Positions 46,006 through 54,292 of a stretch of DNA of 64,000 nucleotides are shown here, piece after piece. This DNA is from Fibrobacterota bacterium. GTDB taxonomy: Bacteria > Fibrobacterota > Chitinivibrionia > Chitinivibrionales > Chitinispirillaceae. Location of the stretch: assembly GCA_023436205.1 (NCBI GenBank), contig JAEZKC010000088.1:1-64000 (forward strand), given 5' to 3'. The position numbers were made by a program, and so were the translations under genes. Each line of letters opens with the position of its first letter. Position 1 is the first letter of the stretch. A model generated the notes under the pieces. The model had not been told where the DNA came from and made no database searches. It worked only from the letters and a program-made list of their open reading frames with translations.

Positions 46006-47404
46006 GGCCTTATTTCCTCTTAAGCCGATTCTTATTGTGGATGATGAGGAAAATTTTCTTCGCATGTCCGGGATTGCATTGGCATCCGAGGGAATCAACA
46101 ACATTGTTATGTGCAATGACAGCAGAAAGGCTCTAAAGCATCTTCAGGAAAAATCCTACAGTATAGTGGCTTTAGATATTAATATGCCCTTTGTGTCAGG
46201 TATCGAGCTGCTTAGAATTATCTCCAAAGAATACCCGGAAACCGGTATTATCATGATCACCGGTATTGAGGATATTAAGACAGTTGTTGAATGTATACGA
46301 GCGGGGGCTTTTGATTATATAGTTAAGCCGGTTCGAAAAGATGAGCTGGCGCTTGCTTTTAGAAAACTTCTGGATTTCCAGGAATTCAGAAGCGAAGCGA
46401 ATTCACTTAAGGACACGGTTCTCAGCAGTGAATTGAAAAATCCTGATGCTTTCAAGGAAATTATCACCTGCAGTGATCAGATGATCAACATTTTCCGCTA
46501 TACAGAGGTAATTGCTGATACCAGATTGCCGGTTCTGATTACGGGAGAAACCGGAACCGGTAAGGAACTGATGGCCAAGGCTATCCATACTTTGAGTGGA
46601 AGGGCTGGAAAACTGGTGACCATAAATGTTGCCGGAGTGGATGACACTATGTTTTCCGATACTCTGTTTGGCCATCGCAAGGGTGCTTTCAGCGGTGCTG
46701 ATTCGGAGCGTCGCGGCCTTATCGAAGAAGCTTCAGATGGAACCCTTTTCCTTGATGAAATCGGAGATTTGTCGCCTGAAAGTCAAGTGAAGCTTTTGCG
46801 GCTTCTTCAGGACGGCTCCTATTATCCCCTGGGGTCAGATGTTTCCAAACGCAGTACTGCCAGGGTGGTGGCGGCCACTAATAAGAGTTTGGAGCATTTG
46901 AAAAAAGACGGATCTTTCAGAAAAGATCTATTCTACAGACTGGAAAGTCACAGCATCTCTCTTCCGCCACTTAGAGAGCGTAAAGGAGATATTTCTCTTC
47001 TGGTTGACACTTTCATTGGGCAGTCGGCTCGAGATATGAATAAAAAGGAGCCCACCTATCCCCCGGAACTGATTCCGCTTCTTGAGTGCTACAATTTCCC
47101 CGGTAATATAAGGGAGCTGCAGGGGATGATTTTTGATGCTGTCAGTCTTCATCGGAGCGGGGTGATGTCTCTGGAGTCAATCAGGGCAAAGATCGGAAGT
47201 AAAATTCAGGATCGCATGCAAACGGATTTGCAATTAGAGTCATCAGTTAATCTTGTGTTTCCAGAAACTCTTCCTACTCTTGATCAGGTCCAGAAAGCAC
47301 TGATTGAGGAAGCTTTGAAGCGGGCTAAGGGAAATAAAACTTTAGCCGCTCAGATGCTCGGCCTCACAAGGCAAACATTGAATAACTGGATACGACGTCC
47401 TTAG
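45998..47404 (+). CDS. NtrC-type sigma-54 response regulator
   Basis: A 468-residue enhancer-binding protein. The receiver has phospho-acceptor D60 (ALDINMPF). The AAA+ domain starts near residue 150 with Walker A GETGTGKE, the sigma-54-contact loop GAFSGA (a natural variant of GAFTGA), Walker B GTLFLDEIGD and arginine-finger region FRKDLFYRL. The C-terminal Fis-type HTH is LAAQMLGLTRQTLNNWIRR. It activates sigma-54 promoters using ATP. Its start overlaps the stop of the HK-like protein (GTG 45998). A -24/-12 promoter lies 270 bases downstream, in front of cheA. Confidence 0.92.
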   Translation: MDRALFPLKPILIVDDEENFLRMSGIALASEGINNIVMCNDSRKALKHLQEKSYSIVALDINMPFVSGIELLRIISKEYPETGIIMITGIEDIKTVVECIRAGAFDYIVKPVRKDELALAFRKLLDFQEFRSEANSLKDTVLSSELKNPDAFKEIITCSDQMINIFRYTEVIADTRLPVLITGETGTGKELMAKAIHTLSGRAGKLVTINVAGVDDTMFSDTLFGHRKGAFSGADSERRGLIEEASDGTLFLDEIGDLSPESQVKLLRLLQDGSYYPLGSDVSKRSTARVVAATNKSLEHLKKDGSFRKDLFYRLESHSISLPPLRERKGDISLLVDTFIGQSARDMNKKEPTYPPELIPLLECYNFPGNIRELQGMIFDAVSLHRSGVMSLESIRAKIGSKIQDRMQTDLQLESSVNLVFPETLPTLDQVQKALIEEALKRAKGNKTLAAQMLGLTRQTLNNWIRRP

Positions 47405-47511
47405 TGCCTCTAAAGGCCCCGGTAATTTTTTTTCCATGGTGAAAAGATAGCGCCCCTTCATCCCCAAAAAGATCAACGACTTACATGAATTCCCTTATCC
47501 TGCCGTAAAAA

Positions 47512-47543
47512 AAATTTCCAGGGCTGGCCCGATCTGGAAATTT
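47512..47543. repeat. Inverted repeat, candidate activator site or terminator
   Basis: AAATTTCCAG at 47512-47521 and its perfect complement at 47534-47543, with 12 bases between. It is about 137 bases upstream of the sigma-54 promoter, the usual distance of an activator site, and 108 bases after the activator gene stop, where a terminator might also be. There is no clear T tract. Confidence 0.45.
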
Positions 47544-47678
47544 CGATCTGTATTCCTGTTTGTAACAATTAATCTCATGTAAGCCTGCACTTAACACTGC
47601 TCTACTTTGAATAAATACAATGCCTTAGAACTGGTTGACATTGTGTGATTCAGTTTTTGGTGGACCATCAGTAAAAAT

Positions 47679-47694
47679 TGGCAAAGTAATTGCA
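47679..47694 (+). promoter_or_regulatory. Sigma-54 (-24/-12) promoter of the chemosensory operon
   Basis: TGGCAAAGTAATTGCA fits the consensus TGGCACG-N4-TTGCA, with GG at 47680-47681 and GC at 47692-47693 exactly 12 bases apart. Transcription would start near 47704. A sigma-54 activator is encoded just upstream. Confidence 0.75.
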
Positions 47695-47752
47695 TAAATT
47701 CCTCTCTCTGAAATTTTGATTCGGATATGAAATTGTGAGGTGACGGAAAAGT

Positions 47753-50200
47753 ATGAATGCGCTTCATTGGTTGAACAAGGCAATGTCTCATCTTCCGCTG
47801 GTTGATAAACAGGATCTTTCCGTCCTGGCTTCAGTGATGACCGATCTTGAACAGGCTGCAGAATTTCCTGAAGCCGCTTCAATAAAGGCGCAGCTCAGGA
47901 AAACCTGCAGCTTGGCTGAGACAATGATTCTGGGTGAAACAGATTTCGAATCTGGAATGAAGAGGCTTTACCAGAGCATCTCGAAAATGCTTGAAAGCAC
48001 TGAGGAGAACGAGACGAGCGTTCAGGAGGAAGCTGGTTCAGAACTTCAGGAGTTGCGCACTCGTTTTGCGTCTAGCCAGGGCTCTGTTCTGGAGGATTTT
48101 GAAGCCGCTGTCCTGGAGATGGATAAAAAGGAAACGGTTGACTATGGTACTGTGAAGCGTATGCTGCACACCTGGAAGGGTGAGTTCGGGGTTTTGGAAT
48201 GTCCTGAAGTGTCTTCCTTAATACATAGTCTGGAGGAGGAAATATCTTCGGGGTCTTCTGGAGCGGATTGCTTTCTGAAGTTAAAGGATTTTCTTGCAGG
48301 GCAGATGCAGCAGCTCGCAGAGGGGCTGGAGATTAAAGTGTCGGATTCCATAAGGGATTCGATTCTGCATTCAAGCGAACAGCCGAAGCATAAGCAGTCT
48401 ATTCCGAGAAGTCAATTTATCGAGGCTGATCCTTCATTACTGAAAGACTTTGCAGTGGAAGCCAGGGATCACATTCAAGTGGCGGAAGTCGTCCTTCTTG
48501 AGCTTGAGACAGATCCGCAGAATGCGGATCATTTAAACAGCGTATTCAGAGCTTGTCATACTATAAAGGGTGTTGCCGGCTTCATTGGCCTTAATGAGAT
48601 TGCTGAGTTGTCTCATTCTGTGGAAAACCTGATGGATCAGGCAAGAAGGGGAGAACTGATCCTTACCGCAGGTCACATTGATGTAATTCTGCAGGCCACA
48701 GATTGTCTTAAAGAATTTATCACCATTGTTGAAAATTATTTAGGAGGCGCTCCCTATACTATTCCTGTCACTTTTTCTGAAATATTGGACAAACTCAGGT
48801 TTCCTTTTGCAGAAAATGCTTCTGAAGTGAAAATGTCGGCTAAACAGAAAAAAGTGGGTCAGATACTCCTGGAGCAGGGTGCTGTGAGTGAACAGGATAT
48901 TGATGCTGCTTTGAAAAAGCAGGCACAGGGTGATGAGCGTAAAGTGGGCGAAATTCTGCTTGAGGAGCAGAAGGTATCAGCCCGGGAGATCGGGGGGGCT
49001 TTGGCAACTCAGGTGAATGCCAAGAGCCACCATGTTGAAGATACCATAAGAGTTCCTGTCAGCAAACTTGATCAGCTCATTGATGCTATCGGGGAAGCTG
49101 TTATTGCACAATCAATGATTACAGCTGATCCGGTTATGAAGCAATCTGCAGATCAATCTCTTCAGACAAAACTGGCACAGACTGCCATGATTATGCGACA
49201 GGTGCAGGAACTGTCTATGTCTCTGAGAATGGTTTCTGTAAAGCCAGTGTTTCAGAAAATGGTACGTCTGGTTCGGGATCTTTGCAAAAAAGTAGGTAAG
49301 GAAGTTGATCTCGTTCTGGAAGGTGAGGATACCGAAATAGACAAGTCAGTAGTAGAAAACATTGGGGATCCACTCATGCACATGATCAGAAATTCGATTG
49401 ATCATGGAATTGAAATGCCTGAGGAACGGGTTGCAAAAGGGAAGCCGGCAAAGGGCACCGTTGTTCTCAGGGCTTATCATAAGGCAGGTAACGTGTTTAT
49501 TGAAATCCAGGACAATGGAAAAGGGCTGGATCGCAGCATGATCTGTGAAAAAGCACTCTCCAAAGGCCTGGTTGCTTCAACTGAAAGCTTAAGTGATGCA
49601 GAGGTGTATCAGTTCATTTTTCTTCCCGGGTTTTCCACAGCCAAGGTGGTTACCGATATATCTGGTCGGGGAGTGGGGATGGATGTGGTGCGAAGAAATA
49701 TAGAGAATTTGCGAGGTTCAGTGGAAATAGGGTCACAGCAGGGTGTTGGAACCACCTTTACAATACGGTTGCCATTAACACTTGCAATTATAGACGGGAT
49801 GGTGGTGCGGTCTGGAGAAAGTGTTTACATTGTACCCACGTTATCTATTCTTGAAACCATGGATGCAAGCGGAGACAGTGTGGTGTCGGTGCTGGGTAAA
49901 GGTGAAATGCTCAAAGTGAGGGAAAACTTTATTCCTGTTGTCAGAATGTCAACCATATTTGACGAAAGTTCGGGGAAGAACGATGCCCATATCGCGTTGA
50001 TTGTTGAAGATATGCTCGGCCATAAAGTCGGCTTAATTGTAAACGAAATCATTGGCCAGCAGCAGGTAGTTATAAAGAATCTTGGTGGCGGGATGCAGGA
50101 AGTACCCGGTATTTCCGGTGGCGCCATAATGAGTGATGGAAATGTCAGCCTTATTGTGGATATTGGAGGTTTAATAAAGGTGGCTCAAAATGCGGTATAA
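47753..50200 (+). CDS. cheA: Chemotaxis histidine kinase CheA with two HPt and a MshEN-like pair
   Basis: An 815-residue kinase. Two histidine phosphotransfer domains appear: a first, more diverged, with H139 (LHTWKGEFG), and a canonical one with H269 (ACHTIKGVAGF). Residues 367-390 and 397-420 form two copies of a 24-residue motif (KVGQILLEQGAVS and KVGEILLEEQKVS) like the c-di-GMP-binding MshEN pair. The dimer helix, ATPase (MIRNSIDHGIE, DNGKGLD, GRGVGMDVV) and CheW-like C-terminal domain follow. It phosphorylates receivers in response to receptors. First gene of the operon, behind the sigma-54 promoter. Confidence 0.93.
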   Translation: MNALHWLNKAMSHLPLVDKQDLSVLASVMTDLEQAAEFPEAASIKAQLRKTCSLAETMILGETDFESGMKRLYQSISKMLESTEENETSVQEEAGSELQELRTRFASSQGSVLEDFEAAVLEMDKKETVDYGTVKRMLHTWKGEFGVLECPEVSSLIHSLEEEISSGSSGADCFLKLKDFLAGQMQQLAEGLEIKVSDSIRDSILHSSEQPKHKQSIPRSQFIEADPSLLKDFAVEARDHIQVAEVVLLELETDPQNADHLNSVFRACHTIKGVAGFIGLNEIAELSHSVENLMDQARRGELILTAGHIDVILQATDCLKEFITIVENYLGGAPYTIPVTFSEILDKLRFPFAENASEVKMSAKQKKVGQILLEQGAVSEQDIDAALKKQAQGDERKVGEILLEEQKVSAREIGGALATQVNAKSHHVEDTIRVPVSKLDQLIDAIGEAVIAQSMITADPVMKQSADQSLQTKLAQTAMIMRQVQELSMSLRMVSVKPVFQKMVRLVRDLCKKVGKEVDLVLEGEDTEIDKSVVENIGDPLMHMIRNSIDHGIEMPEERVAKGKPAKGTVVLRAYHKAGNVFIEIQDNGKGLDRSMICEKALSKGLVASTESLSDAEVYQFIFLPGFSTAKVVTDISGRGVGMDVVRRNIENLRGSVEIGSQQGVGTTFTIRLPLTLAIIDGMVVRSGESVYIVPTLSILETMDASGDSVVSVLGKGEMLKVRENFIPVVRMSTIFDESSGKNDAHIALIVEDMLGHKVGLIVNEIIGQQQVVIKNLGGGMQEVPGISGGAIMSDGNVSLIVDIGGLIKVAQNAV

Positions 50201-50259
50201 ACACAATGAATCTTTTTTAACAGTAAACCCATCAAATCAACACGAAAAGGAAGGTTTGT

Positions 50260-50769
50260 ATGAGTGAAAACAGGGTAGCGGGTACTGAAATGACTGACTT
50301 GGCTGGAAAGTATCTCACGTTTCGATTGGCCGAGGAGGGATATGGAATCGAAATACTCAAGGTTCAGGAGATTATCGGACTGATGAGTATCACTCGTATT
50401 CCCAAAACACCCGATTTCATCCGTGGCGTGATCAATCTTCGCGGAAAAGTGATTCCGGTGATTGATCTGCGCCTCAAGTTCGGTCTCGAAAAGAAGGAAA
50501 ATACCGAAAAGACCTGTATTATTGTGGTTCAGGTGGAAAAGAGTGCCGATACCATAGTGACTATGGGGATAATCGTGGATGAGGTTTCCGAAGTGCTTGA
50601 CATTACGGCTGAGCAGATCGAACCTCCGCCTTCATTTGGGGCAACAGTGGATACTGATTTCATTCTGGGTATGGGCAAGGCATCACAGAAGGTGGTAATG
50701 CTGCTGGATGTGGATAAAGTATTATCCAGAAATGAGATCGAAAATTTGTCAAGTGTTTCTAAACAGTAG
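50260..50769 (+). CDS. cheW: Chemotaxis coupling protein CheW
   Basis: A 169-residue CheW-like beta-barrel protein. It has the typical IVGLMSITRIPKTPDFIRGVINLRGKVIPVIDLR and the later FILGMGK. It links the receptors to CheA. AAAAGGAAGG precedes the ATG. Confidence 0.92.
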   Translation: MSENRVAGTEMTDLAGKYLTFRLAEEGYGIEILKVQEIIGLMSITRIPKTPDFIRGVINLRGKVIPVIDLRLKFGLEKKENTEKTCIIVVQVEKSADTIVTMGIIVDEVSEVLDITAEQIEPPPSFGATVDTDFILGMGKASQKVVMLLDVDKVLSRNEIENLSSVSKQ

Positions 50770-50800
50770 TCAAACTTATTTGCAGTAAAGAAGGTTTTTC

Positions 50801-52492
50801 ATGAATATGAAATTGAGTACTAAACTTATCGGTAGCTTTGTAATCGTGGCTGTGATAACACTTATAGTTGGTTTGATTGGCATAAATGGAATCAGAAAAA
50901 TCACCTCTAACCTTATTACTATAGGTAAAAATACTCAACCGTCCATACGGGGGTTGTTGACCATCAGTGTTGCTCAGTCCGATATTGTTGTAGGTGAAAG
51001 GAGTCTTACCAGTTCCTTTATGGTTAAAGATCCGGTTCTTCGTGAAGCTCAATACAGCTGGATCGCTAGAGGCTGGAAAAAACTGGAAGAGGGATGGGCA
51101 GTTTACGAGTCGTTACCGCAGACTGAGCAAGAGGAACAAAATTGGAAAAAATTTGTATCAGTTTTTGAGGAATGGAAGAGAGAGCATGAAAAATTTATCG
51201 AAATCAGCAGACAAAGAGATAAGTATATAGAAAACACAGCAGATAGTTCCAAATTAGATGAGTTTAACCAGAAACTAAATGATCAGTTGATGGCTACTCG
51301 AAAGGGTTATTTGGAGATGACCGAATTATTTGAACCGATCATCGAAATAAACAGAAATCTTGGCCAGAGCGCTGCTGATGAAGGGGCGAAATCGGCTGCT
51401 GCTGCAAACACTATGGCTATAATTGGTATGGTGGTGGGTTTTGCCTTGGCTTTGACACTGGGCATTTTCCTGAGCACCTCGGTTTCTAAACAGCTCAATA
51501 AAGTCATCGGTGGTCTGAGCAGCGGCTCCGAGCAGGTGGCTTCCGCGGCAAATCAGGTGTCCGGGTCTTCTCAGCAGATGGCCGAAGGCGCAAACGAGCA
51601 GGCGTCAAGTCTTGAGGAGGTGTCAAGCAGCATGGAGGAGATGGCTTCTATGGTGAAGCAGAGCGCCGATAACGCCAATCAGGCCAATATACTCATGAAT
51701 GAATCCAAAAACCTGGTGTCAAGAGGCGAACAGTCTATATCAAAAGTCAACTCCGCCATAGGAGAGATCAAGAAGTCATCCGACCAGACGGCAAAAATCG
51801 TCAAAACCATTGACGAGATAGCTTTCCAGACGAATCTGCTGGCGCTCAATGCAGCGGTGGAGGCTGCACGGGCGGGCGATGCCGGTAAGGGGTTTGCGGT
51901 GGTGGCTGAGGAGGTAAGAAATCTGGCCCAGAGAAGTGCCGAGGCGGCAAAGAATACCGCTGCGCTCATCGAGGAATCACAGAAGAATTCCGAGCAGGGA
52001 GTGGCGGTGTCTACCGAGGCAGCCGAGGCGATCAAGGCTATAAGTGAAAGCAGCTCCAAGGTGGCCGGACTGGTGAACGAAATTGCCGCCGCTGCAAAAG
52101 AGCAGGCCCAGGGTATCGATCAGATCAACACCGCAGTTGCCCAGATGGACAAAGTGACACAGGGTAATGCTGCGAATGCGGAGGAGTCGGCGTCGGCAAG
52201 TGAGGAATTGTCCGCTCAGGCCCGTGAGCTTAACGATATGGTTGAGGCGCTGGTTGCTATTGTAGGTGGAAGCAGTTCTGATGCTAACCGCATGCAGGTA
52301 CATTCAGTCAGTCATAAACCCGTATCCACTTCGAGGAAAGGGAATACTGTAAACCATTTGACAACTCAGAACAGAAGTGGACAGCCCATGATTGCGAAGT
52401 CCGGTAGTACAAAAGGGCATGATGCCAAGCCGCAGATTGTCAGTCCTAAACAGATGATTCCGCTCGATGATGATGAGCTGAGTCAGTTCTAA
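50801..52492 (+). CDS. Methyl-accepting chemotaxis protein (4HB sensor)
   Basis: A 563-residue receptor: membrane helix 1 (about 9-30), a four-helix-bundle sensor in the periplasm (30-205), membrane helix 2 (205-227), then almost directly the signalling domain with no recognisable HAMP. The signalling tip is intact (IDEIAFQTNLLALNAAVEAAR). The C-terminus ends IPLDDDELSQF, a tail shared with the third receptor. AAGAAGG stands before the ATG. It lies 32 bases after cheW. Confidence 0.9.
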   Translation: MNMKLSTKLIGSFVIVAVITLIVGLIGINGIRKITSNLITIGKNTQPSIRGLLTISVAQSDIVVGERSLTSSFMVKDPVLREAQYSWIARGWKKLEEGWAVYESLPQTEQEEQNWKKFVSVFEEWKREHEKFIEISRQRDKYIENTADSSKLDEFNQKLNDQLMATRKGYLEMTELFEPIIEINRNLGQSAADEGAKSAAAANTMAIIGMVVGFALALTLGIFLSTSVSKQLNKVIGGLSSGSEQVASAANQVSGSSQQMAEGANEQASSLEEVSSSMEEMASMVKQSADNANQANILMNESKNLVSRGEQSISKVNSAIGEIKKSSDQTAKIVKTIDEIAFQTNLLALNAAVEAARAGDAGKGFAVVAEEVRNLAQRSAEAAKNTAALIEESQKNSEQGVAVSTEAAEAIKAISESSSKVAGLVNEIAAAAKEQAQGIDQINTAVAQMDKVTQGNAANAEESASASEELSAQARELNDMVEALVAIVGGSSSDANRMQVHSVSHKPVSTSRKGNTVNHLTTQNRSGQPMIAKSGSTKGHDAKPQIVSPKQMIPLDDDELSQF

Positions 52493-52512
52493 GTATTCTA
52501 GGAAACAGTTGT

Positions 52513-52528
52513 CCGGGGTGAAACCCGG
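52513..52528 (+). other. Intercistronic hairpin before the second receptor
   Basis: A CCGGG/CCCGG stem (52513-52517 and 52524-52528) around a GTGAAA loop. A similar hairpin with the same type of loop precedes the third receptor (54257-54274). Confidence 0.4.
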
Positions 52529-52567
52529 GCAGCTGCTGCAAGTATCATTTTGCGGGATGAAGTAATT

Positions 52568-54169
52568 ATGAAAAAGATGTCAGAATGGTCATTGAGAGTT
52601 CGGTTGATCGGGTTTGTACTTTTGGCAATGTTTTGTTTGGGAGTTTTACTGGTTGTTTTAAATTCAAGATCAGCTGTTAAATTAGCGAATCGATTGGTTG
52701 ATCATACAATACATATGAAGCTTGAAGGTGATGTGCGGGCAATGCGCAGTTACGTCAGATCGGATTTCGGACAATTCGGTTATGCAGATAATCAATTAAC
52801 AGATCAGACGGGACATCCTGTTGCCGGTCGCCACGAGCTAGTGGACAAAATATCACAGGATCTTGGTGTGGTGGCAACCATTTTTCAAAGGGAACGTGGC
52901 GATTTTACCAGAATAAGTACCAGCATACGGACGGATAACGGACAGAGGGCGGTTAATACTCAGCTTGGAACTAAAAGTTCGGCATACGAGCCGATAATGG
53001 AGGGCGATACTTATATCGGATCAGCCCAGATCCTGGGTGAGCCGTATGCTACTGCATACGATCCGATCATCGATTCCAAAGGAGAAGTGATCGGTATACT
53101 GTTTCTTGGAATTGCTCAATCAGAAATCAACGCCATGAAGCACCGAGAAATGCGGGAGCTGATAAGGAATGCAGTTGTACTGTTTATCGTTCTTATGATC
53201 TGCAGCTCGATACTGACCTGGTTTTTCGGAAACAGCATTGTTAACCAAATCACTCGTGTAATAGCCGGATTGAGAAGATCATCGGAACAGGTCTCCTCTG
53301 CTGCCGATCAGGTAAGTGCTTCAAGCCAGCAGATGGCCGAGGGTGCGAATGAACAGGCTTCAAGCCTGGAGGAGGTTTCAAGCAGTCTTGAGGAGTCGTC
53401 CTCCATGGTTAAGCAGAACGCAGACAATGCAGTACAGGCAAACAGCCTTATGGAGGACACAAAGAGGCGGGTGGAGAAGGGGAATGCATCAATCGGCAAA
53501 GTGAATTCAGCCATCCAGGAGATAAAGAAGTCTTCAGATCAAACAGCTAAAATTGTAAAGACCATTGATGAGATCGCATTTCAGACAAACCTTCTGGCGC
53601 TCAACGCGGCAGTTGAAGCTGCCCGGGCAGGTGATGCCGGGAAGGGATTCGCGGTTGTCGCCGAAGAGGTGCGCAGTCTTGCTCAGCGAAGCGCTGAAGC
53701 TGCCAAAAATACTGCAGCGTTAATTGAGGAATCCCAGAAGAATGCTGATAATGGCGTGATGGTGAGCAGTGAAGCTGCGCAAGCTGTAAAGGGGATATCT
53801 GAAAGTGCGATCAAGGTGGCTGGTCTGATTAATGAGATCAGCGCAGCCAGTAAAGAGCAGGCCCAGGGAATCGATCAGATCAACTCTGCGGTTGCAGAGA
53901 TGGATAAAGTGACTCAGAGCAACGCGGCGAATGCGGAAGAGTCGGCTTCTGCAAGTGAGGAGCTTTCGGCTCAGGCTCGCGAGCTTAATGACATGGTGGA
54001 GGCACTGGTCGCCATTGTGGGTGGTAGAAGTTCCGATGATAAGCGGATGCAGGCACACTCGCCAAATTATATGTCAACATCAGCTTCCAGAAAGGGGAAT
54101 ACTGCCGGTCAGCTTAGTACTCAGAAGAAGAACAGTCGTCCCATGATTACCGGGTTGGGTATGCCGTGA
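52568..54169 (+). CDS. Methyl-accepting chemotaxis protein (Cache sensor), shortened tail
   Basis: A 533-residue receptor: membrane helix 1 (about 15-35) and a Cache_3-type double-domain periplasmic sensor (40-200, LGVVATIFQRERGDFTRISTS and YATAYDPIIDSKGEVIGILFLGI). Membrane helix 2 (about 205-225) leads directly to a signalling domain almost identical in motif to its neighbours (IDEIAFQTNLLALNAAVEAAR). It stops at GLGMP, where the other two continue for about 20 residues. The lost tail is still visible out of frame at 54182-54241. ATG 52568 is preferred over TTG 52550. Confidence 0.88.
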   Translation: MKKMSEWSLRVRLIGFVLLAMFCLGVLLVVLNSRSAVKLANRLVDHTIHMKLEGDVRAMRSYVRSDFGQFGYADNQLTDQTGHPVAGRHELVDKISQDLGVVATIFQRERGDFTRISTSIRTDNGQRAVNTQLGTKSSAYEPIMEGDTYIGSAQILGEPYATAYDPIIDSKGEVIGILFLGIAQSEINAMKHREMRELIRNAVVLFIVLMICSSILTWFFGNSIVNQITRVIAGLRRSSEQVSSAADQVSASSQQMAEGANEQASSLEEVSSSLEESSSMVKQNADNAVQANSLMEDTKRRVEKGNASIGKVNSAIQEIKKSSDQTAKIVKTIDEIAFQTNLLALNAAVEAARAGDAGKGFAVVAEEVRSLAQRSAEAAKNTAALIEESQKNADNGVMVSSEAAQAVKGISESAIKVAGLINEISAASKEQAQGIDQINSAVAEMDKVTQSNAANAEESASASEELSAQARELNDMVEALVAIVGGRSSDDKRMQAHSPNYMSTSASRKGNTAGQLSTQKKNSRPMITGLGMP

Positions 54170-54181
54170 CACTGTTGAATT

Positions 54182-54241
54182 GCAGATTGTCAGTCCCAAA
54201 CAGATGATTCCGCTCGATGATGATGAGTCGGGTAAGTTATA
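54182..54241 (+). pseudogene. Out-of-frame remnant of the second receptor's C-terminal tail
   Basis: The 46 bases at 54182-54227 match 52432-52477 of the first receptor, with one mismatch, and encode QIVSPKQMIPLDDDE in a frame +1 to the receptor. Its own stop TAA ends at 54242. A TGA at 54167 truncates the receptor before this tail. Confidence 0.8.
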
Positions 54242-54256
54242 ACCAGTTTTTTACTC

Positions 54257-54274
54257 CTCCGGTGAAAGCCGGGG
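54257..54274 (+). other. Intercistronic hairpin before the third receptor
   Basis: CTCCGG (54257-54262) pairs with CCGGGG (54269-54274) around TGAAAG. It resembles the hairpin at 52513-52528. Confidence 0.4.
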
Positions 54275-54292
54275 GGATTGCAGGGATACGAA

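Larger units (their letters stand above)
47405..47752. other. Regulatory stretch between the sigma-54 activator and cheA
   Basis: About 350 bases without a gene. It holds an inverted repeat (47512-47543) and a sigma-54 promoter (47679-47694). cheA starts at 47753 with a plausible ribosome binding region (GAGGTGACGG). Confidence 0.6.
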
